Of a stretch of 64,000 nt of DNA, positions 1 through 8,569 are shown one piece after another; position 1 is the first letter of the stretch; each line of letters starts with the position of its first letter. The notes below the pieces were generated by a model. That model saw only the letters and a list, made by a program, of their open reading frames with translations, was not told where the DNA came from and searched no databases. The translations under genes and the position numbers were made by a program. Source of the DNA: Pseudomonadota bacterium (GTDB lineage: Bacteria > Myxococcota_A > UBA796 > SXON01); NCBI GenBank assembly GCA_030685065.1, contig JAUXQH010000115.1, forward strand, positions 1 through 64,000, given 5' to 3'.

Positions 1-1
1 G

Positions 2-601
2 GAGAGCGCCGCGCTCGGGGCGCTCGCCGCGGCGTGTCACGTGGTGGGCCGCTGGGCGGGTGACCTCTGCCTCTACGCCACGACCGAGTTCGGCCTGGTG
101 AAGCTGCCCTCCGCGTTCACCACCGGCTCCTCGATCATGCCGCAGAAGCGCAACCCGGACGTGGCCGAGCTGCTCCGCGGCCAGGCCCGCCGCGTCCGCG
201 CCGCCCAGCGCGAGATCGAGGACCTCACGGGGGCGCTCCCCTCCGGGTACCACCGCGATCTCCAGCACACCAAGGCGCCCCTGCTCCGCGGGGTGCGCAC
301 GGCTCGCCTGACGCTCCGCGTCGCGGCCCACCTCGCCGCCGCCGTCGAGCCGCGCTCGCCCGCGCTCGACCCGGAGCTCTTCGCCGCGGCCGAGGCCTTC
401 CGGCGCGCCCAGGCCGAGGGCCGCCCCTTCCGGGAGGTCTACAAGGACGTGGGCCACGAGGTGTTCGCCGGGACCTTCTCGCCGAAGGAGCGCGCGCCCG
501 CGCCCGCGCCCGACCTCGCGGCGCTCAGGGCGCGGGCCGAGGCCCACACCCGCCCCGACCGCCGTGTCGGGTGGCAGGCCCTGCTCGGACCCACGGGCTG
601 A
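2..601 (+). CDS. argH: Argininosuccinate lyase, C-terminal part (5' end outside window)
   Basis: The frame is open from the first bases, so the gene starts upstream of the window and only about 199 C-terminal residues are present. The signature of the fumarase/aspartase/argininosuccinate lyase superfamily, GSSIMPQKRNPD, is visible near DNA 124-160. This loop carries the catalytic serine. The following GYHRDLQHTKAPLL segment is typical of argininosuccinate lyase rather than fumarase or adenylosuccinate lyase. The enzyme splits argininosuccinate into arginine and fumarate in the cytoplasm, the last step of arginine synthesis. It ends four bases before the convergent stop of the next gene. Confidence 0.9.
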   Translation, partial: ESAALGALAAACHVVGRWAGDLCLYATTEFGLVKLPSAFTTGSSIMPQKRNPDVAELLRGQARRVRAAQREIEDLTGALPSGYHRDLQHTKAPLLRGVRTARLTLRVAAHLAAAVEPRSPALDPELFAAAEAFRRAQAEGRPFREVYKDVGHEVFAGTFSPKERAPAPAPDLAALRARAEAHTRPDRRVGWQALLGPTG

Positions 602-604
602 CGA

Positions 605-1267
605 TCAGTCCGGGAGCCACTCCAGCTCGAAGGCCACGATCTCGGTGATGACGTGGCACTCGTCGGCGTTGACGTGCACGCTGACCATCTCCCCGGCGTG
701 CCCGCCCGCCTGGGCGAAGATCTCGAGGTCACCCGCCACCTCCTCGCCGCACACCCAGGTGCCGTCGCCCCGCGCGTCGCACGGCTGCGGCGCCATTTCG
801 GCGTCGCGACGACTCCACTCGACGGACACGTCGCTGAGCTCGGCTCCGCTCGAATCCGCCACGGTGGCGATGACCGACGGCACGACCTCGGCGGTGCAGT
901 CGACCCCCGTGGGCTCGAGAACCGCGTCGACGTGCTCGGGGATCACGTGGCACTCCCCCTCTTCCACGACCACGGTCTGCTCGAAGGTCTCGTAGCCGAC
1001 GGCCTCCACGCGCACGTCGATCGCGCCGGACACCTCCCAGCCGCACACGTACTCACCGTCTCCGGCGAAGTTGTCGCACGGCTGGGCCGCCCCGCCGTCC
1101 ACCGAGAACGACACGACGGCCGCGGAGACGTCGCCTCCGTCCCCGGCCGACACCGTCACGGCGACCGATCCCGCGGCGCTGGCGTCGCACGCCTTGTCGC
1201 CGCCGAGCACGAAGATGCAGCCAGGGAGCGCGGTGAACAGCGCGAGAAGGGTGAGGGTGCGGATCAT
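605..1267 (-). CDS. Lipoprotein with an internal duplication
   Basis: A 220-residue exported lipoprotein. The start at 1267 gives a signal peptide with lipobox LPGC (Cys about residue 17) and is preceded by GGAGG eight bases upstream; the longer frame from 1294 would spoil the signal peptide. The mature part is two copies of a domain of about 95 residues. Each copy has the order Cys, a QPCD motif, a GDGxxVCGxEVxG motif and an ECHVIxE motif, so cysteines are paired in the same places. The fold is probably a beta-sandwich of the carboxypeptidase-regulatory/PEGA sort, which is inference. Function is unknown. Confidence 0.7.
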   Translation of the reverse strand: MIRTLTLLALFTALPGCIFVLGGDKACDASAAGSVAVTVSAGDGGDVSAAVVSFSVDGGAAQPCDNFAGDGEYVCGWEVSGAIDVRVEAVGYETFEQTVVVEEGECHVIPEHVDAVLEPTGVDCTAEVVPSVIATVADSSGAELSDVSVEWSRRDAEMAPQPCDARGDGTWVCGEEVAGDLEIFAQAGGHAGEMVSVHVNADECHVITEIVAFELEWLPD

Positions 1268-1290
1268 GAGGACCTCCGCCAGGAGGGTAA

Positions 1291-1670
1291 GCAAGGTTCG
1301 TGCCGCGCGCCGCCGGTCGACGCCGATCCACTACGCGTTCTGGCTCGACGAGGATCCGGCGCCCGGCGTGCCATGGGGCGAGGACGCCCACCGCCGTGCC
1401 ACCACGCCCGGCCCGCCCTCCGCCCTCCAGCGGCTGGCCGAGCGCGCCGCGCTGGTCGTGTCGGATTTTCTCCCGACCTTCATCCATCCGCACCAGCTCC
1501 GCGGGCTGCGTCGCAAGGTGACGACGCCCGTGGTGGCGGTGGAGAGCGCCACCGTGGTGCCGATGCGCTTCTACCGACGCCCGATCTACGGCACCGTTCG
1601 GTACATGTCGCTCGAGACCGCGAAGGACAAGTTCGACGTGCCCGCGTTGCTTCGCCGCTATCCGGCGTAG
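1291..1670 (+). pseudogene. Photolyase N-terminal domain remnant
   Basis: The open frame lacks any start codon in a sensible place and its upstream end runs into the 5' region of the divergent lipoprotein. The translated stretch contains AALVVSDFLPTF followed about 25 residues later by VESATVVPMRF. This resembles the photolyase alpha/beta domain of class II-like or FAD photolyase relatives, where a VVxDxxPxFxxP segment is followed by VDxNxxxP. The FAD-binding C-terminal domain is absent because the frame stops at 1670, right against the stop of the convergent phosphoesterase gene. It is read as a truncated, non-functional remnant. Family assignment is from motif memory only. Confidence 0.45.
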
Positions 1671-2288
1671 CTACAGATCCACCACGATCGGCGCCTGGGT
1701 GGGGATGTACTGGACGTTGCAGGAGGAGGCGTTCACGAACCGCGTGCCGTCCTGCTCGGAGCGCCCGTAGCCCTCGTGGATGTGGCCAAAGACATGGAGG
1801 CGCGGGCGCACCCGTGACACGGCCGCGCGCAGCTCCTCACAGCCGACGACGAGGCCCGCATACGTGACATCGAGCACGCCGTGTGGGGGGCCGTGCGTGA
1901 GGAGCACGTCCGTGTCCGGCGGGATCAGATCCCACTTCTCTCGCAGCTGGACGCCCCGGTCGAGGTTGAACGCCCAATCGAAGAACCGAGGTTGCCAGGG
2001 GCTCCCCCAGAATTTCAGGCCCGCGATGACACAGCCCTCGTCCTGAAGGTAGATCGCGTTGGTGATCCAGCCGCGCGCGGTCGCATCCCGCTCGAAGCAG
2101 AAGTCGTGGTTGCCCGCGATGACCACCTTGTGCGGGTGCGGGAGCGCACCGAGCCAACGGTCGAACGAGCGCACATCCTCTCGGGAGCCGCGCCGGGAGA
2201 GGTCACCGGTGTGAACGAGGATGTCCCCGTCCGGAACGTCCACGCGGTCGTGGAACGAGTGGGTGTCGCTGACACAGACGATCCGCAT
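1671..2288 (-). CDS. Calcineurin-like metallophosphoesterase
   Basis: A 205-residue cytoplasmic phosphoesterase with the complete metal-binding motif set: DTHSFHD at the N-terminus, GDLS, GNHDF, LLTHGPPHG and a final GHIHEGYG. This set defines the calcineurin-like superfamily of two-metal hydrolases, and the length fits the single-domain Ser/Thr phosphatase-like members. The substrate cannot be told from sequence. The ATG overlaps the stop of the upstream carbonic anhydrase gene (TGATG), so the two are translationally coupled and probably one operon. The longer frame upstream would lie inside the carbonic anhydrase gene and is rejected. Confidence 0.9.
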   Translation of the reverse strand: MRIVCVSDTHSFHDRVDVPDGDILVHTGDLSRRGSREDVRSFDRWLGALPHPHKVVIAGNHDFCFERDATARGWITNAIYLQDEGCVIAGLKFWGSPWQPRFFDWAFNLDRGVQLREKWDLIPPDTDVLLTHGPPHGVLDVTYAGLVVGCEELRAAVSRVRPRLHVFGHIHEGYGRSEQDGTRFVNASSCNVQYIPTQAPIVVDL

Positions 2289-2899
2289 CAGGTGGGCCCG
2301 GACTCGCGGAACAGGCCCGCGTCGTGATCGTAGACGTGCAGGCCGCCCTTCAGATCGTAGACCCAGCCGTGCAGGGTGAGGGCGCCCGCCGCGAGGCGCT
2401 CCCGCACGCACGGGTAGGTCGGCAGGTTGGCGAGCTGGTCGAGCACGTTCTCCTCGACCGCGTCACGCCATTGCTCCCCGGCATCGGACGCGTGCTGCCG
2501 CGCCGCGGAATTGGCCACGCCCGCCTCCGCGAGCCAGGAACGCAGCTCCGGCATCGAGTCGGACACCCCGTCGATCATGGCCTTGACCCCGCCGCAACCG
2601 TAGTGGCCACACACGACGATGTGCGCCACGTGCAGGGCCTGCACCGCATATTCCAGCGCGGCGCCCACCGAGCTGTGAGCACGCTCCGCCGGCGGTACGA
2701 GGTTCGCCACGTTGCGCACCACGAAGAGCTCCCCGGGCGCGGAGGTCGTGAGGAGCTCGGGGATCACCCGGCTGTCGGCGCACCCGATGTACAGCGTGTC
2801 CGGGGACTGGTGCTCGGAGGCGAGCTGGTCCATGAAGACGCGGCTGTGCGCGACGAATTCGCGCCGGAAGGTGGCGTGTCCGACGAGGAGCTTGTGCAT
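2288..2899 (-). CDS. Beta-class carbonic anhydrase
   Basis: A 203-residue enzyme that interconverts CO2 and bicarbonate. The zinc ligands and catalytic dyad of the beta class are present: C40-A-D42-S-R44 and H99-Y-G-C102-G. The start at 2899 has an AGAGGG box upstream and gives the normal family length, although the frame stays open to 3340. It is the first gene of a two-gene minus-strand operon with the metallophosphoesterase. The pairing is unusual, and I infer only co-expression, not a shared pathway. Confidence 0.93.
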   Translation of the reverse strand: MHKLLVGHATFRREFVAHSRVFMDQLASEHQSPDTLYIGCADSRVIPELLTTSAPGELFVVRNVANLVPPAERAHSSVGAALEYAVQALHVAHIVVCGHYGCGGVKAMIDGVSDSMPELRSWLAEAGVANSAARQHASDAGEQWRDAVEENVLDQLANLPTYPCVRERLAAGALTLHGWVYDLKGGLHVYDHDAGLFRESGPT

Positions 2900-2992
2900 T
2901 GGGCCCTCTAAACGGGATGCCCTCGGTGCGCACGGACGGGCGCTGGCGGCCGAGTGGCCGTGAGCGGCGCGGCACGAGGAGGGTCCGGTTAA

Positions 2993-3682
2993 TTGCCGCC
3001 CATGCTGCTGCTCCTCCTCGCCTGCGTCCGCCCGCCTGCTCCGACGGTCGACCTCGCGCCTCCCGCATCCGACGCGTACGGCCCCTCGATGCCCAGGCCC
3101 CAAGCCGCCGTGCTGACGCCGGTCCCGGTGGACGTGCCGCTCGACCCCTCCACCGCCTCCATCGGCCCGGCGGACGCGCGGGTGGTCGTCGTGACCTACT
3201 CCGACTTCCAGTGCCCCTTCTGCGCGCACCTGTTCCCGCTGGTCGTCTCGCTCGCCGAGCGCCGCCCCGACATCCGCTTCGTGTTCGGGAGCTATCCGCT
3301 CAACCAAGACTGCAACCCGATGGTCACACACCAGATGCATCGCTACGCATGTGACGCCGCCCTCGCCGCGTCATGCGCGAACGCGCAAGGCCGATACGTG
3401 CCGATCGCGGAGCTCCTGTACCAATATCCGGAGCACATCACCCCCCCGGAGCTCCCCGCCTTCGTCGAGCGCGCCGGCCTCGACCGCGCCGCCTTCGACA
3501 CCTGCTTCGCGGATCCGGCCAGCCGACAAGCCCTGCGAGAGCACGTCGCCGCCGGGGTCGCCCTCGGCATCGAGGGGACCCCCACCGTCTACGCGCGCGG
3601 GCTCGCCGGGCAGGAGGGGTGGGTGCAGGTGACGGGGGACGCCGCGGGGATCGTGGCCGCGCTCGAGGCTGCGCCGCGCTGA
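2993..3682 (+). CDS. DsbA-like thioredoxin-fold lipoprotein
   Basis: About 229 residues. A short hydrophobic N-terminus ends in LLAC, a plausible lipobox, so the protein is likely anchored outside the inner membrane. After a proline-rich linker comes a thioredoxin fold with SDFQCPFCAHL, the CPFC active site of DsbA/DsbG-like proteins. Near the C-terminus IEGTPTVYA supplies the conserved cis-proline. The start is uncertain: TTG at 2993 has AGGAGGG at good spacing, while ATG at 3002 gives an even shorter signal sequence. The role is probably disulfide formation or isomerisation in exported proteins, which fits the many cysteine-rich secreted proteins nearby. Confidence 0.82.
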   Translation: MPPMLLLLLACVRPPAPTVDLAPPASDAYGPSMPRPQAAVLTPVPVDVPLDPSTASIGPADARVVVVTYSDFQCPFCAHLFPLVVSLAERRPDIRFVFGSYPLNQDCNPMVTHQMHRYACDAALAASCANAQGRYVPIAELLYQYPEHITPPELPAFVERAGLDRAAFDTCFADPASRQALREHVAAGVALGIEGTPTVYARGLAGQEGWVQVTGDAAGIVAALEAAPR

Positions 3683-3743
3683 TCCGACGCGCCTGCTGGG
3701 CGCCCCCGCCGGGTTACAGCCCGCCCATCGCCGGAGCGCGCCG

Positions 3744-4724
3744 ATGGGCAGGAACCTGGAGCTCGCGATCGGTGTGCTGAACGGCACCGTGGGCGACTAC
3801 CTGGCGAGGACCGGCAACGGCCTGGCCACGGAGATGGCGATCATCCACGACGGGGCGCCCCTCCGGCTCGACCCGGCCTCGCTCGCGCGCGCCTTCCCGG
3901 CCGCGACCCGCAAGATCGTGGTGCTGCTGCACGGCCTCATGAACACCGAGCACGTGTGGGCGTTTCCCCCGTCGGCCCGGGGCGCGGACGCCACGGAGAG
4001 CACCGCGGACTACGGCGGGAGCCTCGCCCGCGACCATGGCTACACGCCGCTCTACCTGCGGTACAACACGGGCCGCTCCATCCCCGACAACGGCGCCTCG
4101 CTCGACCAGCTCCTCACCGCGCTCGTCCGGGCCTGGCCGAGCGACTCGGACGGCGGGCCTGTCCAGGAGCTCCTCCTCGTCGGCTACAGCATGGGCGGCC
4201 TCGTCGTGCGCAGCGCCTGCCACGTCGCGAAGCTCGCGGCGCACGACTGGCTCCCGCGCGTGCACCGCATCCTCTACATCGGCACTCCGCACCTGGGCGC
4301 GCCGCTCGAGCGCGTCGGGCGGGTGGTGTCGCGGGGCCTGCGCGCGGTGCCCGATCCGTACACCCAGCTCATCGCCCAGATCGCCGATCTCCGGAGCGAC
4401 GGCCTCAAGGACCTCGGCGACGCCGATCTGAGGCACGAGGATCGCGCCCGCCGCCTGCACCGCGTGAGCCTCCGCGATCCGAACCACCCGGTGCCGCTGC
4501 TGCCCGAGGTGCGCCACTACCTCGTCGCCGGCACCCTCTCGGCGGCGCCGTGGGCCGCCTCGCTGTTCGGCGACATCATGGTGCCCGTCCCGAGCGGCAC
4601 CGCGTCCACCTCCGAGCTCCCCCCCGAACGCGTCGCGATCCTGCCGGGGATGAGCCACGTCGCGCTCGCCCACCACCCGGCCGTGTATCGCCAGATCCAC
4701 GCGTGGATGGCGAACGAGACATGA
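3744..4724 (+). CDS. Alpha/beta hydrolase, lipase/PGAP1-like
   Basis: A 326-residue alpha/beta hydrolase. The oxyanion-hole segment VVLLHGLM lies at about residues 59-66. The nucleophile elbow GYSMGG has serine near 149, and a C-terminal GMSHVALAHH supplies the histidine. The layout resembles the PGAP1-like and lipase groups that act on ester bonds of lipids. No signal peptide is evident. The stop overlaps the ATG of the next gene (ATGA), so it heads a small operon. The substrate is unknown. Confidence 0.8.
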   Translation: MGRNLELAIGVLNGTVGDYLARTGNGLATEMAIIHDGAPLRLDPASLARAFPAATRKIVVLLHGLMNTEHVWAFPPSARGADATESTADYGGSLARDHGYTPLYLRYNTGRSIPDNGASLDQLLTALVRAWPSDSDGGPVQELLLVGYSMGGLVVRSACHVAKLAAHDWLPRVHRILYIGTPHLGAPLERVGRVVSRGLRAVPDPYTQLIAQIADLRSDGLKDLGDADLRHEDRARRLHRVSLRDPNHPVPLLPEVRHYLVAGTLSAAPWAASLFGDIMVPVPSGTASTSELPPERVAILPGMSHVALAHHPAVYRQIHAWMANET

Positions 4725-5053
4725 GCGCCACCACCAAGCGCCTGCGCGGCCTCGCGAACATGGTCCGGGACGCGGTGGACCACGGATCGACCGCGATCCA
4801 GCGGGTCCACCTCGCCACGGCGGCGCGGCCGTTCCGCGTGCTCGAGGCCGTGCCCGCCGTGCGGGACCCCGCGAAGGTGGCGCACACGGTGTACGACGCG
4901 GTCGTGTCCCTCACCTACGCCAACGTCCGGCTCGTGAACCGGGCCGTCGGGCTCGGGATCGACCTCGCGCTGGACGAGGCGGAGAAGCACGAGCCGGACC
5001 CGGAGGCGCACTCGACACACGAGCGCCCTCCCGAGAGCGGGCCGACGCAATAA
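4721..5053 (+). CDS. Small conserved-looking protein of unknown function
   Basis: A 110-residue protein with no recognised domain. Residues 1-90 look helical and amphipathic and the tail is charged and probably disordered (EKHEPDPEAHSTHERPPES). It starts in the ATGA overlap with the hydrolase gene, which strongly suggests translation as a pair. It could be a partner or foldase of the hydrolase; this is inferred from position only. Confidence 0.65.
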   Translation: MSATTKRLRGLANMVRDAVDHGSTAIQRVHLATAARPFRVLEAVPAVRDPAKVAHTVYDAVVSLTYANVRLVNRAVGLGIDLALDEAEKHEPDPEAHSTHERPPESGPTQ

Positions 5054-5062
5054 GACGGCCGG

Positions 5063-6337
5063 ATGCTCGGTCGCTTCGCCGCCAACGAATTCCAGTCCTA
5101 TGCCTCCCTCGCCTCGGAGGAGCTGCGGGACGCCGCCGCGCTCCAAGCGGAGCTGGGGGCCGCGATCGCCGCGGTGAACACCGAGCGTGACGACCTCGCC
5201 GACGTGCTCGCGAAGGTGTACCTCCCCGAGCTCACCGAACCCGCCTTGCTCGAGGCGGAGCGGCGCACCGGGTTTCGCGGCTTCTCCACGCGGCGCCCGC
5301 TCGACGCGCTGGCCAAGGAAGAGAAGAAGCTCGCCGCGCGGGTGACCAGCCTCGAGGCGGACGAACGGTGGCAGAAGCGCGAGCACCTCACCGGCCCTCA
5401 CGGGGCCTACACCCGCGCGCTCGCCGAGGCCAAGGACCTGTTGGATCCCTGGGAAAGGGACTGCGCGCGCTTCGAGGAGCTCGACCAATTCCTCGAGCTG
5501 GTCACCCTCCGCTACGACACCCCGGAGTTCGAGGAGCGTTGGTGGCAGCCCATCTACTGGCGCCACTGGGCCGCGGGGGACAAGATCTGCGCCGCGCTCG
5601 GTCTCGACGACTTCGGGGACGACGTGCTCCCCGCCTATGAAGCGGCGAAGGTCCCGCGCGACAAGTGGCGCGCCGAGGTCGCTCGGATCCAACAGGACAT
5701 CGACGGGGTGCACGAGCACGTGCGCGAGCACGACCGGGTCGCGTGGCGCCTGGCGAACCTCGCCAGCATCTACCTGGAAGAGTGCCAACGCGTCCTCGCG
5801 AAGCACCTCGTCCGCGCCGACGTGCCGCTCCTCGCCGCCTGGGCGGGGGACGATCGCGGCGTGACCGTGCACCTCAAGCGCCTCTCCGGGCTCACCGCCA
5901 AGGTCGAGATGTTGCAGGAGATGATGTCCGGCTGGCTCAAGCCCACCCACGATGCGCTCGCCAGCGCCCAGCAGCGGTACGCGCTCAAGGCGATCAAGCT
6001 CTCGCGCCCGAAGAAGGCCAGCATCGAGGTGGTCCTCCCCGAGGGGGTGCCGGAGAAGCTGGCCGCCCAGCGCGCGCGCCGCGAGAAGGCCCGCAGCTAC
6101 GTGCAGCGCATCGTGCGATACGACGGATACGATCGCTTCGACCTCGCGCAGCCCCCCGAGACGTGGTGGCTCCACATGCACGACAACCGCCGCCCGGGCC
6201 TCTTCACGCCGGGCCTGCGTACCTGGTACGACCGGCACCCGGACATCGTCGTCGTGGCGGATCCCCGCTGGGAGGCCGATCGGGGGGACGCCCTGGCGGC
6301 GACCGGCGCGATGGCCGCGCTGGGGGACATCTCCTGA
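5063..6337 (+). CDS. Large helical protein of unknown function
   Basis: A 424-residue protein beginning nine bases after the previous stop. The N-terminal half is rich in Glu, Lys and Ala with long predicted helices and possible coiled coils. The C-terminal part has a WWLHMHDN segment and many aromatic residues. No signal peptide, membrane segment or known catalytic motif is visible and I do not recognise the family. Position suggests co-expression with the lipase-like gene. Confidence 0.7.
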   Translation: MLGRFAANEFQSYASLASEELRDAAALQAELGAAIAAVNTERDDLADVLAKVYLPELTEPALLEAERRTGFRGFSTRRPLDALAKEEKKLAARVTSLEADERWQKREHLTGPHGAYTRALAEAKDLLDPWERDCARFEELDQFLELVTLRYDTPEFEERWWQPIYWRHWAAGDKICAALGLDDFGDDVLPAYEAAKVPRDKWRAEVARIQQDIDGVHEHVREHDRVAWRLANLASIYLEECQRVLAKHLVRADVPLLAAWAGDDRGVTVHLKRLSGLTAKVEMLQEMMSGWLKPTHDALASAQQRYALKAIKLSRPKKASIEVVLPEGVPEKLAAQRARREKARSYVQRIVRYDGYDRFDLAQPPETWWLHMHDNRRPGLFTPGLRTWYDRHPDIVVVADPRWEADRGDALAATGAMAALGDIS

Positions 6338-6436
6338 GCGGCGTGGTGCGCTGCACGCTGGCGAGCCTGACCCCGGCCGAGCGCGACGCGCCGTCAGGAG
6401 CGGCAGCGTAGGATCGAACCCGATACGCCGAGCCCG

Positions 6437-7498
6437 ATGTCCGACCGCCTCTCCTCCTTCCTGGCTACCCACCTCACCCTGCCGGCCGCCTGGCCGGCGT
6501 CGATCGCCGCGGCGCTGCTCGTGCTGATCGTCGGCATGCTCGCGTACCGGTGGACGTTCCAGGTCCTCGCCGGGCTCGCCACGAGGACCCTCACCGCCCT
6601 GGACGACGTGCTGCTCGTCCGCATGCGGCCCCCGGCGCGCCTGCTCGTGATCCTCGCCGCGACCCACGTGCTGTTCGCGCTGCGAGGGATCGGCTTCGAG
6701 AGCGTGCGCGGCGTCGTGACCGCGGTGGAGCTCCTGCTCGTCGCCTACCTCGTGATCGAGACAGCGGAGACCTTCTTCTTCCACTGGTATCTCCAGGAGC
6801 GGCGGCAGATCCGCGTGCCGGCGGTGGTGCGCCACCTCGTCCTCATCATCCTCTACTCGGCGGCGCTCCTCAGCGTGCTCGGCACGGTGACGGGCATGAA
6901 CCTGCTCCCCCTGCTCGCGACGTCCACTGTCGTGACCGTGGTGGTGGGCCTCGCCCTGCAGGACACGCTCGGAAACCTGTTCTCCGGCCTGGCGCTGCAC
7001 ATCGAGGCCCCCTTCCTGCACGGGGACTGGATCCTGGTGGACGGGCTGGAGGGCAAGGTCACCCACCTCGGCTGGCGCTCGACGCACATCCTCACGCTGT
7101 CGGGGGACGTCGTCGCGATCCCGAACGCGCTCATCGCCCGGGGTCGGCTGCAGAATTACTCCGCCCCCGACCGGCACACCTCGCGCCTCGTCGAGATCCC
7201 GGTGCGCTTGTCGGCCGCCCCCGAGGCGGTCGAAGCTGCCCTCTCGGCGGCGTTCACCGCGGTGCCCCGCATCCTCGCCGACCCCGCCCCGAAGATCTGG
7301 CTGGTCGCGACGACGCCGCTGTTCCTCCGGTACGTCGTGAAGGTGTGGGTGGCCGATTTCGGTCACCACGACGACGCCGAGTCCGACCTCCAGAAGGCCG
7401 CCTGGCACGCGCTGCGCGCCGCCGATCTCCACCTCGCGGACCCCTCGGTCGCGGCCATCACGTCGACCGGGGAGATTGCCGCCGCCCGCCGATCGTAG
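6437..7498 (+). CDS. Small-conductance mechanosensitive channel (MscS family)
   Basis: A 353-residue inner-membrane channel. Several hydrophobic segments lie in the first 190 residues. They are followed by the pore-lining helix and beta domain typical of MscS (VVGLALQDTLGNLFSGLAL, then a GDWILVDG-like segment and VVAIPNALI). Family members open under membrane tension and release solutes during osmotic downshock. Length is like the larger MscS homologues with extra N-terminal helices. It lies 30 bases upstream of an SPFH gene on the same strand. Confidence 0.9.
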   Translation: MSDRLSSFLATHLTLPAAWPASIAAALLVLIVGMLAYRWTFQVLAGLATRTLTALDDVLLVRMRPPARLLVILAATHVLFALRGIGFESVRGVVTAVELLLVAYLVIETAETFFFHWYLQERRQIRVPAVVRHLVLIILYSAALLSVLGTVTGMNLLPLLATSTVVTVVVGLALQDTLGNLFSGLALHIEAPFLHGDWILVDGLEGKVTHLGWRSTHILTLSGDVVAIPNALIARGRLQNYSAPDRHTSRLVEIPVRLSAAPEAVEAALSAAFTAVPRILADPAPKIWLVATTPLFLRYVVKVWVADFGHHDDAESDLQKAAWHALRAADLHLADPSVAAITSTGEIAAARRS

Positions 7499-7527
7499 GC
7501 GCTCGCGGCCCGTGCTACCCTCGGCCG

Positions 7528-8568
7528 ATGGCGACCATCGGGCACTATCCCTTCGTCCGGCACCTCCGCGCCGAGCCGAACCAATACATCCTCCACTTTC
7601 GCGGGGGCCGCCTCGTGCACGAAGGGGCGGGTGTCTCCTACTGGTTCAACCCGCTGTCCGCATCCGTGGCCCAGCTCCCGGTCGAGGATTGCGAGACGAC
7701 CTTCATGTTGCACGAGCGCACCACCGACTTCCAGGAAGTGTCGGTGCAGTGCACGGTGCGGTACCGCTGCGTGGCCCATGCCGCCTTGGCCGCGCGGGTG
7801 AACTTCGCGGTGAGCCTGCGGACCGGCTTGTGGCTGGAGCAGCCGTTGGAGCGGCTCGCGAGCTTCTGGTCCCAACGCGCCCAGGGGCCGGCGCGCACCT
7901 GGCTCGTCGGCGTGTCCGTCGAAGAGGCGGTGCGGCGGGGCGCCGAGGCCGTGCGCAGCGCCATCCTCGCCGCGCTCGCGGCGGACGCGGAGCTGGGCGC
8001 GATGGGGCTCGCGGTGGTGGAGGTGCAGGTGGTCCAGGTCTCGGCCACGGCCGACGTGGAGAAGGCGCTCCAGATCCCCACCCGCGAGGCCATCCAGCAG
8101 CGCGCGGACGAGGCGATGTTCGGTCGACGGGCGCTCGCGGTCGAGAAGGAGCGCGCCATCAAGGAGAACGAGCTCAACACGCAGATCGAGCTCGCCAAGA
8201 AGGAGGAGCACCTCATCGCGCAGAACGCGGCGAACGAGCAGACCCGCGTGCGGTCGGCCAACGAGGCGGACAAGCTGCGTGCGGAGGCCGCGCTGGAGCG
8301 AGAGCGGCTCGCCGCGGAGGCCTACGCGCGCGACGTCCAGGCCCGCGCGGACGGCGATGCGCACGCGCGCCGTCTGCTGGACGACGCCTCCCTCGCCGCC
8401 GAAGAAGCCCGCCTCGGCTACTACCGTGACCTCCCGCCGAGCCTCGTGTTCGGGCTCGCGGCGCAGGAAGCGGCGAAGAAGATCACGTCGATCCAGCACC
8501 TCAACATCAGCCCGGATCTGCTCGGCTCGACCTTCCAGCAGATGCTCCGCGACGGCGCCAGCAAGTAG
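7528..8568 (+). CDS. SPFH/band 7 domain protein
   Basis: A 346-residue protein with an SPFH (stomatin/prohibitin/flotillin) domain over roughly residues 15-200. A long Ala/Glu/Arg-rich coiled coil follows (about 200-300) and then a C-terminal tail. No N-terminal membrane segment is evident, so it probably associates peripherally or oligomerises on membranes. SPFH proteins scaffold membrane microdomains and often sit beside channels or proteases. Here it lies between an MscS channel and an NAD-kinase-like gene, one base from the latter. ATG at 7528 is preferred to the long upstream frame, which overlaps the channel gene. Confidence 0.85.
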   Translation: MATIGHYPFVRHLRAEPNQYILHFRGGRLVHEGAGVSYWFNPLSASVAQLPVEDCETTFMLHERTTDFQEVSVQCTVRYRCVAHAALAARVNFAVSLRTGLWLEQPLERLASFWSQRAQGPARTWLVGVSVEEAVRRGAEAVRSAILAALAADAELGAMGLAVVEVQVVQVSATADVEKALQIPTREAIQQRADEAMFGRRALAVEKERAIKENELNTQIELAKKEEHLIAQNAANEQTRVRSANEADKLRAEAALERERLAAEAYARDVQARADGDAHARRLLDDASLAAEEARLGYYRDLPPSLVFGLAAQEAAKKITSIQHLNISPDLLGSTFQQMLRDGASK

Positions 8569-8569
8569 G

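Noticed and set aside
6405..6425. GGGTTCGATCC-like string on the minus strand resembling a tRNA T-loop
   Set aside because: The flanking bases cannot form the 5-bp T-stem or the rest of a cloverleaf.
4517..7432. 971-codon minus-strand open frame
   Set aside because: It runs opposite the coherent hydrolase, helical-protein and MscS genes and reads as Glu/Arg/His-rich low-complexity antisense.
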